From contig OY282565.1 of assembly GCA_958296445.1 (NCBI GenBank), positions 2,125,570 to 2,189,569 on the forward strand: DNA of 64,000 bases, given 5' to 3'. Shown here piece by piece: positions 42,655 through 51,860 of this stretch. Position numbers and translations under genes: made by a program. The first letter of the stretch is position 1; each line of letters begins with the position of its first letter. The notes below the pieces were generated by a model that was not told the DNA's origin, searched no databases, and saw only the letters and a list, made by a program, of their open reading frames with translations. The DNA is from an uncultured Dehalococcoidia bacterium. GTDB lineage: Bacteria > Chloroflexota > Dehalococcoidia > Lucifugimonadales > UBA3495.

Positions 42655-42905
42655 ACCACCCTAAGCAAACGCCTATCATCCCGAGCAAGCCATCTGTCAT
42701 TCTGAGCAAAGCGAAGAATCTCACCTTGGGCAGTAAGACCCTTCCCCACACTCAGGGCAACAAGCTATCCGCCATTCTAAACAAACGTCTACCACCCTAA
42801 GCAAACGTCTGTCATTCTGAGCAAAGCGAAGAATCCCGCCTTGGGCCGCCAGACCCTCCCCTCAATTCAGGGCAACAAAAAGCAGGGCAACAAAGGGAAA
42901 TCCCC
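42655..42905. repeat. Palindromic intergenic repeat (TCATTCTGAGC family), two cores
   Basis: The 310-bp gap between the DUF885 and PIG-L genes carries two cores (about 42696 and 42811) with inverted CACTCAGGGCAACA arms and a right end CAACAAAGGGAAAT. No gene is seen. Confidence 0.72.
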
Positions 42906-42919
42906 CACCCCTCCCCCCA

Positions 42920-43624
42920 TCACGTCCGAAAAGTGATTCTCCGAAACGCCTCCCCGTAGCTCGCCCCCGAATCCCCCGCCCCTTCCTCCCCCTGCCGCCG
43001 GATAAAGGCGTCTACCTCCTCATCAGTGCGGCCCGCCAGACGGCTTTTGCCCGTCTTCACGGCCCGGGCCTTGGACTCTAAAGACCCCCCAATGTCCACA
43101 AAAGTGTCCGGCGCCTCCGTCCCCCAAAAAAGCACCGTGCCGGTCTTATGCGGCTCCAGCCCCTCATCGCGCCACAGCTCCTCAAAGTGCAGATGGTCGC
43201 GGGCGCAGGGAAACACCGCGTCCAGGGCCACCTGCCCGGCGATACGATTATCGCGGTGCCAGGCCAGATTCTTGCGGTAAGGTTCCGGGCAAAGCACGGC
43301 ATCGGGCCGCATCTGGCGAATCTGGCGCACCAGCTCCCTGCGAAAATCGTCAACGTCCTCCAGCCCCCCGTCGGGGCGCCCCAGCGACACCACCTCCTGC
43401 ACCCCCAGCTCCCGGGCCGCCTCGGCCTGCTCCCGCTCCCGCGCCGCCGCCAGCCCCGCCGCGGAAACGCCCGGGTCCGACGTACCCTTGCTCCCGTCGG
43501 TGCAAATCACGTACCGCACCGCCGCCCCCTCGCTTATCCACTTGGCAACACTGCCCGCGCACCAGAATTCGGCATCATTGGGGTGAGGAATCACCACCAG
43601 AACCCGCTGCGGAGTATCATCCAT
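42920..43624 (-). CDS. PIG-L/LmbE-family deacetylase
   Basis: A 234-residue zinc-dependent N-deacetylase fold. The N-terminal motif is VLVVIPHPNDAEFWCAGS; the metal-binding HPxD is kept though the first Asp of HPDD is Asn. RPDGGLEDVDDF and the third-ligand region (PEPYRKNLAWHRDNRIAG) follow. Family members act on GlcNAc-type sugars (GPI, mycothiol, bacillithiol). I start at ATG 43624 with GGAGG about 12 nt upstream; the longer frame to 43714 begins in non-conserved sequence. It lies downstream of DUF502 and an MshA-like glycosyltransferase on the same strand. Confidence 0.85.
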   Translation of the reverse strand: MDDTPQRVLVVIPHPNDAEFWCAGSVAKWISEGAAVRYVICTDGSKGTSDPGVSAAGLAAAREREQAEAARELGVQEVVSLGRPDGGLEDVDDFRRELVRQIRQMRPDAVLCPEPYRKNLAWHRDNRIAGQVALDAVFPCARDHLHFEELWRDEGLEPHKTGTVLFWGTEAPDTFVDIGGSLESKARAVKTGKSRLAGRTDEEVDAFIRRQGEEGAGDSGASYGEAFRRITFRT

Positions 43625-43710
43625 CGTCCGAAAACCTCCTGCGATTCCGCCGCCGCCCGCAGGCCGCAGCGTTCCTTTACCGCCGTCAAAATCCGGGAAC
43701 CGCCCCGGCG

Positions 43711-44454
43711 TCACCCATTCGAGTTTTCCTTGCCCGCGCCCTTATAATCAAAATTCTCGCCGTCTTCCGTTTCATCGAACAGTGAGCGCTCAAACACCCG
43801 GCGCGTCAATATCCCCCCGGAAACCACCACGCTCATCGCATCCTCCACCGATATATCCGTAGTAATCACCTCGCTCTCAGGAACAATCACCAAAAACCCG
43901 GACGACGGTATCGGCGTAGTAGGAATATAAACCGACAGAAATTCCCCGCCGTCGGGATTATCCATCCGGGAAGTAACCAGCCCGATAGAGTGAATCCCTG
44001 GCCGCGGAAACTCAATCAGCACCACCCCGGAATACTTGTCCCTAGCACTCGCCTCCAGACTGCCCCCCAGCAACTGCACCGCAGTGCGCGTAGTGCTGTA
44101 AATCCCCTTGACGAAAGGTATCAGCTCCATAATCCGGTGCGCCAGCCCAATAAGCCGACGGCCTATCACGAAAGCCGCAACCAGCCCCACCAGATATATC
44201 AGAATCAGCAACGCAATCAAGCCCGTGCCGCGAATATCGGGCCCGGGCAACAAATCGGTAACCGGCTGCAAGATAGGCGTAAGCAGGTCGAAAAGGAATT
44301 TCAGCACCAACGCCGTGATGCCGATGGGCAGCATAACCAGCATCCCGGCAACCAGCGTCCGCTGAAAATGACCCGCTACCCGGCGCAGGAAAAACAGCCG
44401 GGGCCGCCTCCCGGCTTTCCCGGCCGAACCGCCCGATTCGGCAGACGAGGCCAT
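43711..44454 (-). CDS. DUF502 membrane protein
   Basis: A 247-residue protein with two N-terminal membrane helices (LVAGMLVMLPIGITALVLKF, GLIALLILIYLVGLVAAFVI) and the family motif RIMELIPFVKGIYSTTRTAV, then a soluble region with VYIPTTPIPSSGFLVIVP. DUF502 proteins are widespread, plant LCV-like, with no fixed biochemical role. It starts 4 bp after the glycosyltransferase stop, so the genes are coupled. Confidence 0.9.
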   Translation of the reverse strand: MASSAESGGSAGKAGRRPRLFFLRRVAGHFQRTLVAGMLVMLPIGITALVLKFLFDLLTPILQPVTDLLPGPDIRGTGLIALLILIYLVGLVAAFVIGRRLIGLAHRIMELIPFVKGIYSTTRTAVQLLGGSLEASARDKYSGVVLIEFPRPGIHSIGLVTSRMDNPDGGEFLSVYIPTTPIPSSGFLVIVPESEVITTDISVEDAMSVVVSGGILTRRVFERSLFDETEDGENFDYKGAGKENSNG

Positions 44455-44458
44455 AGCC

Positions 44459-45682
44459 CTAACTGCCGGTCCGAATTTCCCCGGCAGCCAAGGCCCGGTA
44501 CTCCCCGGAAATCATCAAAGCCACACTGCTCCAGCCCATCAGCTCCGCCCGCCGACGCGCCGCCGCCCCCATGCTTTCCTGTAGGCCGGAACTGGAAATT
44601 ATCATTTCCAGCGAGTGAGCAAAGGCTTCCGGGCAGCGCCAAGACTTCAGATAGCCCGTATGCCCGTGATGCACAATCGTAGGCAGCCCCCCCACCCGCG
44701 TGGCGACCACCGGCGTACCACAGGCCATAGACTCCAGCGCCACCAGCCCGAAACTCTCATAATACGACGGCACCACGCACACATCCGCGGCGTTGTAATA
44801 CAACGGCAAATCATCGTGGTCAACCCGCCCCACAAAGTCAATCAGCCCGTCCACCTGCCGCTCCTCCGCCAGCCGCCGCACCCTAACGGTTTCCGGTTCC
44901 CCCGGGCCGCCCCCGCCCACCACCATCATTCGGACGTTTTCCTCCCCGGCCTCCATCTGCGCCGCAGTTTCCACCAGCAGATCCAGCCCCTTCAGCGGCT
45001 CCACCCGGCCCACATACAGCAGCACCTTCTCCCCGTTAAGCCCCAGCCGCTTGCGGACTTCCTGCTGATTCAAGGGCCGGAACTTGGTCAAGTCAACCCC
45101 GCAGGGCGCCAGCGTCACCCGCTCCGGATCCGCCCCGTACAACCGGGCCATAGCGTCGCGCTCGTGGCCGCTGAAAGCGATGATACGGTCGGCGCCCAGC
45201 ATCGCCTCCCGCTCCGTCGCCAGCCGCTCCCCCGGCTCCGATTCCCCCGCCCGCGACTGCATCTTAATCAGCCCAAGAGTATGGAAAGTCACCACATGAG
45301 GAATCCCCAAACTCCGCGAAAAACGCTGCCCGGCCCAAGCGGAAAACCAGTAATGGGAATGAACCACATCGTAATCAATCCCTTCCCGCCTGCGAAATGC
45401 CTGCATTTCTCCCAAAAACCGGGGCAAATGACCGTAAAGCTGGCCCATCTCGGCATCTAGCGGCCCGCCCGGCAGATGAATAACCCGCACGCCCGGCCTG
45501 ATTTCCTCAATCCCCCCGCCGCCTTCGTGTTCGCGGGTGAATACGTCCACCGGCATCCCCGATTCCCCCAACGCCCGCGACAACTCCCTGACATATACAT
45601 TCATACCCCCCGACTTCCCTTGTCCGGGAGCGGCCAGGGGGCAGGCGTGGAACGCTATGAACGCCGCTCGCTCTACGCTCAA
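44459..45682 (-). CDS. GT4-family glycosyltransferase (MshA-like)
   Basis: A 407-residue retaining GT-B glycosyltransferase. The N-terminal CPLAAPGQGKSGGMNVYVRE and YDVVHSHYWFSAWAGQ segments resemble MshA (inositol-phosphate GlcNAc transferase) and sucrose-phosphate synthase-like enzymes. The C-terminal nucleotide-sugar site has VVPSYYESFGLVALESMACG (Ex7E). Its start overlaps the acetyltransferase stop by 4 bp (ATGA). With a PIG-L deacetylase two genes downstream the set resembles a glycosylated small-thiol pathway, but the Cys ligase is absent here. The acceptor is unknown. Confidence 0.87.
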   Translation of the reverse strand: MSVERAAFIAFHACPLAAPGQGKSGGMNVYVRELSRALGESGMPVDVFTREHEGGGGIEEIRPGVRVIHLPGGPLDAEMGQLYGHLPRFLGEMQAFRRREGIDYDVVHSHYWFSAWAGQRFSRSLGIPHVVTFHTLGLIKMQSRAGESEPGERLATEREAMLGADRIIAFSGHERDAMARLYGADPERVTLAPCGVDLTKFRPLNQQEVRKRLGLNGEKVLLYVGRVEPLKGLDLLVETAAQMEAGEENVRMMVVGGGGPGEPETVRVRRLAEERQVDGLIDFVGRVDHDDLPLYYNAADVCVVPSYYESFGLVALESMACGTPVVATRVGGLPTIVHHGHTGYLKSWRCPEAFAHSLEMIISSSGLQESMGAAARRRAELMGWSSVALMISGEYRALAAGEIRTGS

Positions 45683-46659
45683 CTTCGTTTCACCACCATC
45701 CTGTAAAGACTCTTCTGCCGGCCCCCCAAGTGCGCCTTGTACGGCTCCGGGCCGCGCAGGAAATCAAAATATCCCAGCCCCTGCTCAATCGCGTCCCTCA
45801 CGCACATAGCGTGCAACAACAGCCCCACGCTATAATACGAAAGGCCGGGGTCATAGCCGCTATTGTACAACAGCCGGGCCGCGCCATAATCAAAGCAAAG
45901 GCTGGCCGCCGCCCGCGTCCCGTCTATCTCCATAAAAAACAGCCGGACCTGATCCAGCTCCGCCATCCGCCCCGCCAGAGCGCGAAAAAATCCCTCCCGC
46001 TCCGGCGTCATATACTCTTCCTTGTCGGCCCGGCTCATCCGCATCAGCGCGAAAAACCCGTCCAGCCCCTCCATCACCTCGCCGGGAGAGCGCAGGCAAT
46101 ACCAGCTCCACTCGGTTTGCGTGTCCAGCCGACGCAGCTTGCGGCGCAGTTCGTGGCGGTCTTTCTTGCTCAACAGCCCGAGATATTGCTCCCAATCCCC
46201 GGGCAGCGCCACGCCGGAAGTGACGTCCTCGTACTCCACCTCAACGGCATATCCCCGTCCCCGGGCCATATCCGGCAGATGCGCCAGCGTCGGCGAATCC
46301 TCAATCAGCGAGTCCAGCCGCACACTGTCCCACTCCCAGCCGCCCAGCACATCCAGCAGCGTCCGGTAAAACGCCTCCTCAAAGCCGGGCCGCACCAGAA
46401 AATCATTGTAGTCAAAAGTGTCGGGCGCCCCGACAAACCCGATAGAACCGCCCGACCGGGACAGCGAAGCCAGAGCGTCCAATCCGCCCCCGGCCGCCGG
46501 AATGCTAAAGCCCGTCATTTCCCGCCCGCCGCCAAAGTTCTCCCACCAGACTTCCTGCCACTGCGGGGAAAGAAATATGCTGGACACCGGGGAACCGCGC
46601 AACACGGATTCCCATTCTTCCCGCCCGTCCTGAAACGAGGTGACCGGATTGACGGACAC
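45679..46659 (-). CDS. GNAT/CelD(BioF2)-like acetyltransferase
   Basis: A 326-residue protein with an N-terminal GNAT-like half (SIFLSPQWQEVWWENFGGG) and a second half carrying KDRHELRRKLRRL, MEIDGTRAAASLCFDYG, YNSGYDPGLSYYSVGLLLHA and YFDFLRGPEPYKAHLGG. These features define the CelD/BcsL-like acetyltransferase domain related to FemAB. Such proteins accompany exopolysaccharide and glycolipid genes. It is 2 bp from the folE stop and coupled to the GT4 gene. The substrate is unknown. Confidence 0.82.
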   Translation of the reverse strand: MSVNPVTSFQDGREEWESVLRGSPVSSIFLSPQWQEVWWENFGGGREMTGFSIPAAGGGLDALASLSRSGGSIGFVGAPDTFDYNDFLVRPGFEEAFYRTLLDVLGGWEWDSVRLDSLIEDSPTLAHLPDMARGRGYAVEVEYEDVTSGVALPGDWEQYLGLLSKKDRHELRRKLRRLDTQTEWSWYCLRSPGEVMEGLDGFFALMRMSRADKEEYMTPEREGFFRALAGRMAELDQVRLFFMEIDGTRAAASLCFDYGAARLLYNSGYDPGLSYYSVGLLLHAMCVRDAIEQGLGYFDFLRGPEPYKAHLGGRQKSLYRMVVKRS

Positions 46660-46661
46660 CG

Positions 46662-47222
46662 CTAACTGCTGTGCATCAGATTTAATAATGTTTGTCTAGT
46701 CTCCTTGTCGGATGACATATCCCGAACCGCGCTAGTCAGCATCCGGGCGCCCGGCTTGCGAATCCCGCGCATAGACATACAAAGATGCTCGGCTTCCAGC
46801 TCCACCACCACGATTTCGGGCTGCAACGCATTATAAACGGCATCGGCCACCTCAGCGGTCAGCCGTTCCTGCACCTGCGGCCTAGCCGCCGCCACCTCCA
46901 GAGCGCTCCCCAGCTTGCTCACCCCCGCAATCCGCTCCCTTGGCACATACCCAATCCGGGCCTCCCCGAAAAACGGCAACAAATGATGTTCGCACATCGA
47001 ATAAAAGAGCAGCCCGGTCACCGCCACCGGGTCGCTCGCCCCCGCCTCAAAAAAGGCGTCAATAGCGTCTTCCGCCCGCGCCCCCACCCCGGCAAACAGG
47101 CATTGATACATCAGCGCCACCCGGGCCGGCGTCTGTTCCAGCCCTTCCCGACCCGGATCTTCGCCCACGGCTATTAAAATGTCGGCCACCGCTTGCCGTA
47201 TCCGGCTCTGCTCGACCGTGAT
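46662..47222 (-). CDS. folE: GTP cyclohydrolase I
   Basis: First enzyme of folate/pterin biosynthesis (GTP to dihydroneopterin triphosphate). Zinc and catalytic motifs are intact: YSMCEHHLLPFFGEARIGYV and EHLCMSMRGIRKPGARM, plus GEDPGREGLEQTPARVA at the N-terminus. The first canonical start is GTG 47189, but family-like sequence (VEQSRIRQAVADILIAVGED) continues in frame upstream. No ATG, GTG or TTG precedes it there; ATC 47222, next to GGGGG, would give the expected N-terminus. The length from ATC is 186 residues, typical of the family. If GTG is used the protein is 175 residues. Confidence 0.93.
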   Translation of the reverse strand: MTVEQSRIRQAVADILIAVGEDPGREGLEQTPARVALMYQCLFAGVGARAEDAIDAFFEAGASDPVAVTGLLFYSMCEHHLLPFFGEARIGYVPRERIAGVSKLGSALEVAAARPQVQERLTAEVADAVYNALQPEIVVVELEAEHLCMSMRGIRKPGARMLTSAVRDMSSDKETRQTLLNLMHSS

Positions 47223-47304
47223 TTTCCCCCAACCTAACCCTCTCCCATAGAGAGGAAACTTATTGCTGCCCCCGGAAATAGGGAACCCGTTGATTCCACC
47301 CTAC

Positions 47305-48357
47305 TTAGGACAGAGCGACCGCCTCCACGGCCTCCAGCGTCGGTTCAACCACTATCGTTTGCGGCGCAACGCTGGTCACCGCCAAATCCGGGTCTTTAAG
47401 CCCGGTGCCGGTAAAGACACAAACCACCCGCCGGTCCGACAACTCCAGCCCCTGCTTATGCAGCTTGACCAGCCCGGCAAAAGACGCCGCCGACGCCGGT
47501 TCGCAGAATATCCCCTCATGCGACGCCAGCAGCCGGTAGCCCTCCAGTATTTCGTCATCCGAAACCATATCTATCGTCCCCCCGGAACCGTCGCGGGCCT
47601 CCAGCGCCCCCTTCCAACTGGCCGGATTCCCGATGCGGATGGCCGACGCAATGGTTTGCGGATTAGGCACCGGCTCGCCCCGCACAATCGGCGCCGCCCC
47701 CTCCGCCTGAAACCCCATCATCCTCGGCAGCGTCCGGCTGCGCCCCAGCTCGTGATATTCCCGGAACCCCCGCCAGTAGGCCGTGATATTCCCCGCGTTG
47801 CCCACCGGAATAAACAGGTAATCCGGCGCGTCGCCCAAAGCGTCCACAATCTCAAAGGCCGCCGTCTTCTGCCCCTCCAGCCGGTAGGGATTGACCGAGT
47901 TGACCAGCGTCACTTCGTGCTTGGTAGTAAAAGAGCGCACCAAATCAAGGGCTGTGTCAAAGTTTCCGTTCACCATAATGATTTTCGCGCCGTAGGCCAT
48001 CGCCTGCGCCAGCTTCCCCATCGCCACTTCGCCCCGCGGAATAATCACCAGCGCCGGCAGCCCGCTGTACGCCCCGAAAGCCGCCGCCGACGCGCTGGTG
48101 TTGCCCGTCGAAGCGCACATTATCGCCCTGCTGCCTTCCTCCAGTGCTTTGGCGATGGCGACCACCATCCCCCTATCTTTGAACGAACCCGTAGGGTTGC
48201 AGCCCTCCAGCTTGAAATACAACTCCGGGCAGCCCAGCTCCGCAGCCAGCCGGTTCGACTTCACCAGCGGCGTGTCACCCTCGCCCAGCGTAATCATAGG
48301 CGTAGCGCCGGTCACCGGCAACAAATCCCTGTAAGTTTTCAGTACGCCAACGCCCAT
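47305..48357 (-). CDS. thrC: Threonine synthase
   Basis: PLP enzyme converting O-phosphohomoserine to threonine. The PLP-Lys motif is [18 protein letters not shown]. Other features are [35 protein letters not shown] and the Gly-rich [17 protein letters not shown] start at ATG 48357 ([20 protein letters not shown]). TTG 48396 would add 13 residues. It lies 58 bp after hom in the same direction, a biosynthetic pair. Confidence 0.94.
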   Translation of the reverse strand: MGVGVLKTYRDLLPVTGATPMITLGEGDTPLVKSNRLAAELGCPELYFKLEGCNPTGSFKDRGMVVAIAKALEEGSRAIMCASTGNTSASAAAFGAYSGLPALVIIPRGEVAMGKLAQAMAYGAKIIMVNGNFDTALDLVRSFTTKHEVTLVNSVNPYRLEGQKTAAFEIVDALGDAPDYLFIPVGNAGNITAYWRGFREYHELGRSRTLPRMMGFQAEGAAPIVRGEPVPNPQTIASAIRIGNPASWKGALEARDGSGGTIDMVSDDEILEGYRLLASHEGIFCEPASAASFAGLVKLHKQGLELSDRRVVCVFTGTGLKDPDLAVTSVAPQTIVVEPTLEAVEAVALS

Positions 48358-48414
48358 ATCGTCCCAAAGGATGCCCCGGATACCGGACAAGTTCAATCCG
48401 GTGCCGGGAGAAAT

Positions 48415-49713
48415 TTACTCCTCAATCCTAATCATATTGCCCACCCGCCTAACCGGGGGCAGCCCGCCTATGTCCAGCAAAGCCCGCTGAACCGACGATT
48501 CCCGCGCCGGATGCGTCATTATCACGATTTCCGCGCTTTGCGTCTCTACATCGGCGTCCTTTTGCAACACCGATGCGATGCTGATGTCGCAGTCGCCCAA
48601 GGCTTTGGCAATCTGCGCCAGCACCCCCGCCCGGTCGGCCACAATCAAGCGGATGTAATACCGGGTCTGCAATTCGTCAATGGAGCGGACGCCCAACCCG
48701 TCCGAAAGTTCCCGCAACCCGCCCGGCGCGGCATTGTCCCGCACCAGACGCGCCGTTTCCGCCAAATCGCCCAGCACCGCGCTGGTCGTAGGCCCCCGCC
48801 CCGCTCCCATCCCGTGGAACAGCACCCGCCCGCACAAATCCCCGTCCACCTCCACCGCATTGTACACGCCATTGACGTTGGCAAGCATATTTTCCGACGG
48901 CACCAGCGCCGGATACACCCGCAACTGCACCCCCCCGCCCCCCGTGTCCGCAATAGCCAGCGACTTGATAGAGTATCCGAACTCTTGGGCGTAGCGGAAA
49001 TCCTGCGGCTCCAGCCCGGAAATCCCCTGCCGGAAAACGTCTTCAGGGCGGAACCGGCATCCGTAGGCCAGCGTAGCCAGCACCGTGAGCTTATAAGCGG
49101 CGTCTATCCCCTCCACATCATTAGTAGGATCTGCCTCGGCATACCCCAACCCCTGCGCCTCGGCCAAAGCGTCGGCAAAGGCTGTCCGCTGGTGCGCCAT
49201 CCGGGTAAGGATATAATTAGTAGTGCCGTTAATGATAGTGCGGATAGAGGAAACGCCATTCGCCGCCAGTTCGTTCATCAAGCAGCCAACGATGGGAATA
49301 CCCCCGCCAACGCTGGCCTCGAACAGCAGACTGACCCGGTTCGCGCGGGCCAGGGCCATCAGCTCCGCCCCCTCTTTCGCCATCACTTCCTTGTTGGCCG
49401 TAACCACGTGCTTCCCCGACAATATAGCCCGTCGAAAATAATCCGCCGCCGGGTCGGAGCCGCCCATCACTTCCACCAGAATATCTATTTCCGGGTCGCC
49501 CAGAATGTCCTCGGCGTCGGCAGTCAAAACCCCCGGCGGCAGCTCCACATCCCGGGGGCGGGAAACATCCCGCACCAGCACCTTGCGCAGCCTGACCGGG
49601 CATCCGGCGCGGGCCGCCACCAGCGACGGCTCCCGCAACAACGCCGAAGCCACCCCGCCGCCCACGACGCCCAAGCCCATAAGTCCCACATTTATGACCG
49701 CATCCCTGCTCAT
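48415..49713 (-). CDS. hom: Homoserine dehydrogenase
   Basis: NAD(P)-dependent enzyme reducing aspartate semialdehyde to homoserine. It has 432 residues: Rossmann INVGLMGLGVVGGGVASAL, TANKEVMAKEGAEL, INGTTNYILTRM, the catalytic EADPTNDVEGIDAAYKLTVL, then a C-terminal ACT domain (YYIRLIVADRAGVLAQIAKA) expected to sense threonine. ATG 49713 is preferred over TTG 49719. It sits upstream of thrC. Confidence 0.95.
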   Translation of the reverse strand: MSRDAVINVGLMGLGVVGGGVASALLREPSLVAARAGCPVRLRKVLVRDVSRPRDVELPPGVLTADAEDILGDPEIDILVEVMGGSDPAADYFRRAILSGKHVVTANKEVMAKEGAELMALARANRVSLLFEASVGGGIPIVGCLMNELAANGVSSIRTIINGTTNYILTRMAHQRTAFADALAEAQGLGYAEADPTNDVEGIDAAYKLTVLATLAYGCRFRPEDVFRQGISGLEPQDFRYAQEFGYSIKSLAIADTGGGGVQLRVYPALVPSENMLANVNGVYNAVEVDGDLCGRVLFHGMGAGRGPTTSAVLGDLAETARLVRDNAAPGGLRELSDGLGVRSIDELQTRYYIRLIVADRAGVLAQIAKALGDCDISIASVLQKDADVETQSAEIVIMTHPARESSVQRALLDIGGLPPVRRVGNMIRIEE

Positions 49714-49724
49714 CGTCAAGCCGC

Positions 49725-50894
49725 CTACTGCCCCGGCTGCCCGCCGGCCGGAACCCGCGGCGCGGTGACAAACACCTGGTCAGCCACCCATTCATACAGT
49801 CTGCTGTTGAAATTCATCTTCACCGTGCCGTTTGACGTCCCTTCCTGCAACGCCTCATCCTGCCAGTTTTGGGCCAGCTCCAGCGTCAGCTTAATCCCCA
49901 TCCGGTCGTCCAGTTCCTGCTCCTGCGGCCCCGACAGCACTTCAACGATATAAATGCCTTCCCGGACATACTCCGGTTCGCTTATCTCCCCCGGCGCCAG
50001 CGCAACCCTCCCCAACTCGGCGTCGCCATAAATCAGCGGATCCAGCTCCGGGAAAGCCCCCTTCGGCACCCAGCCCACATAGCCCGAAGCATCGGCGTAC
50101 CCCGCCGAGCGCGAAACTTCCCGGGCCACGGTCTCAAAATCCTCCACCTCCAGCCGCTGCCCAACCTGATGCGGCTGCAAGTCGCTGGCCCCCGCCTCCG
50201 TCGGGTCAATGGGCATCCGTATCCAGCGGACTTCCACCTGTTCCTGCGGACTCTCAATGCCTTGGGAAAGCATCGCGGCCAGCCCGGCGCGAGTCAAATC
50301 CTCTTCGAGTATAACCCTATATTCCGAATCGGTCAGGCCGGTTGCCGTAAGGAAAATCTGGTAGTTGTTCTGAAACTCCCGCTCCAACTGCCCCGGATCC
50401 ACTTCCTGCCCTTCCTGAGCCGTAGGCTGGAACTGGCGGCGCAGGGCCGACTCGATTATCTCGCCGGTAGGCTTGATGCCCAGCCCCGGCGCTTCCTGGC
50501 GCAAAATTTCGGCGTTTATCAGGTTTTGCAGGTACTCAAAAGGAACCGTGCTAAGGTCTACCCGGCCGCCCTCGTAGCGGTTGACGCCCTGAAGCACCCG
50601 GATGCGCTGCACCAAATCGCCCATAGTGAACTCTATGTTGTTGACGCTGCCCGCCCAGACGCGCGGCGGGCTATAGAACTCGCGGTAGTACCCAAAAAGC
50701 ACCACCCCGAATATCACCGCCAGCAGGAAAACGCCGATGCCCACCGACCAGTACCGCCGACGCCTTTCGCGCCGCTCGCCCGGGGTTGCCCCCGCCACCG
50801 GCGGCTCATCCCCGGAGCGGGAACGCGACCGCCGCCGCCGACCGGCCCGGCCCGGCGCATCTCTAAACCGGCCGCTAAGTCGGGCTAGGGCCAT
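49725..50894 (-). CDS. SurA-like chaperone / parvulin-type peptidyl-prolyl isomerase
   Basis: A 389-residue protein: Arg-rich cytosolic start, one membrane anchor (YWSVGIGVFLLAVIFGVVLF, about 48-68), a SurA-N-like helical domain (EYLQNLINAEILRQEAPGLG), and a PpiC/rotamase domain (FETVAREVSRSAGYADASGY, VGWVPKGAFPELDP, VREGIYIVEVL). It probably assists folding of secreted proteins outside the membrane. It lies between rpsR and hom on the same strand. Confidence 0.86.
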   Translation of the reverse strand: MALARLSGRFRDAPGRAGRRRRSRSRSGDEPPVAGATPGERRERRRRYWSVGIGVFLLAVIFGVVLFGYYREFYSPPRVWAGSVNNIEFTMGDLVQRIRVLQGVNRYEGGRVDLSTVPFEYLQNLINAEILRQEAPGLGIKPTGEIIESALRRQFQPTAQEGQEVDPGQLEREFQNNYQIFLTATGLTDSEYRVILEEDLTRAGLAAMLSQGIESPQEQVEVRWIRMPIDPTEAGASDLQPHQVGQRLEVEDFETVAREVSRSAGYADASGYVGWVPKGAFPELDPLIYGDAELGRVALAPGEISEPEYVREGIYIVEVLSGPQEQELDDRMGIKLTLELAQNWQDEALQEGTSNGTVKMNFNSRLYEWVADQVFVTAPRVPAGGQPGQ

Positions 50895-50952
50895 AGCTCA
50901 TTCTCAACGGGCAATTTCCGGCGCAGCGCATCCCCATCCGGCAACAACGGAG

Positions 50953-51318
50953 TTAGCGGCGGGCGCTAGGGAAGGAGTGATGGGCCACAAAGGGAATCAG
51001 CGCAATATGTCGGGCCCGCTGAATAGCGACGCGCAAGGCCCGCTGATGCTTGGCGCAGACACCGGTACGGCGGCGCGGCTCGATCTTGGCCCGGTCGGAA
51101 ACGAACCGCCGAATCTTGTCTATGTCCTTGTAGTCTATGAGCTTGATATGCTCAACGCAGAAAGTGCAAACCCGGCGGCGCGGCACAAACCGCCCGCGAG
51201 GGCGCCCCCCGGGGCGCCCCCCCGGCCTGCCGCCGCCCGGCCCCCCGGGCCGCCCACCCCCTCCGGGCGGACGATTAGCCGGGGCGCTTGGAGTTGCTGG
51301 AGCTGCTTCGGTTGTCAT
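50953..51318 (-). CDS. rpsR: 30S ribosomal protein S18
   Basis: A 121-residue S18 with the conserved core [20 protein letters not shown] and [20 protein letters not shown]. An unusual ~50-residue N-terminal extension is rich in Gly, Pro and Arg ([16 protein letters not shown]). ATG 51318 with AGAGGA about 12 nt upstream is used; TTG 51327 is possible. Last of the rpsF-ssb-rpsR trio. Confidence 0.95.
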   Translation of the reverse strand: MTTEAAPATPSAPANRPPGGGGRPGGPGGGRPGGRPGGRPRGRFVPRRRVCTFCVEHIKLIDYKDIDKIRRFVSDRAKIEPRRRTGVCAKHQRALRVAIQRARHIALIPFVAHHSFPSARR

Positions 51319-51402
51319 ACAGTCCAATTCCTCTGGTTATTCCCTCCCCCAACGCCCCCTCTCCCGCCGGGAAAGGGTTGGGTAAGGGTGAATCTCACTG
51401 GT

Positions 51403-51849
51403 TTAGAAAGGCAAATCGTCGGATTCGTCCCAAGGCGATTCCTCGCTTCCGCCCCGGCCGCCCCCACCGCCATAACCGCCCCGCTCCCCATAGCCGCCTC
51501 CGCCACCGCCGCCACCTTCGTTATCACCACGGCGGCCCAGCATCTGCATTTCGGTCAGCATTACATCAAGAGAGTAGCGCGGCTGGCTGTCTCTATCGGT
51601 ATAGACACGCCCGCGCAGGCGGCCCTCAATGTATACCTGCTGGCCTCTGGTCAAATACTGGTTGCAGATTTCCCCCAGCCGTCCAAAAGCACTACAGTTG
51701 AACCACTCGGTTTCCTCACGCTGCTCGCCATCGCCAGTACGATAGCGGCGGTTGGAAGCCACGCTGAAAGACGTGATCGACTGGCCGCTAGGCGTGTAGC
51801 GCATTTCCGGGTCACGGCCAACGTTCCCGATTACGATAATCTTGTTCAA
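51403..51849 (-). CDS. ssb: Single-stranded DNA-binding protein
   Basis: A 148-residue OB-fold SSB: MNKIIVIGNVGRDPEMRYTP at the start, FNCSAFGRLGEICNQYLTRG in the core, a Gly/Arg-rich linker, and the acidic interaction tip DESDDLPF. It begins 11 bp after the rpsF stop. SSB is needed for replication and repair. Confidence 0.97.
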   Translation of the reverse strand: MNKIIVIGNVGRDPEMRYTPSGQSITSFSVASNRRYRTGDGEQREETEWFNCSAFGRLGEICNQYLTRGQQVYIEGRLRGRVYTDRDSQPRYSLDVMLTEMQMLGRRGDNEGGGGGGGGYGERGGYGGGGGRGGSEESPWDESDDLPF

Positions 51850-51860
51850 GTCTGACCCCG

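Noticed and set aside
47263..49953. 896-codon + strand frame opposite thrC and hom
   Set aside because: Antisense shadow; composition dominated by Arg, His, Pro and Gln.
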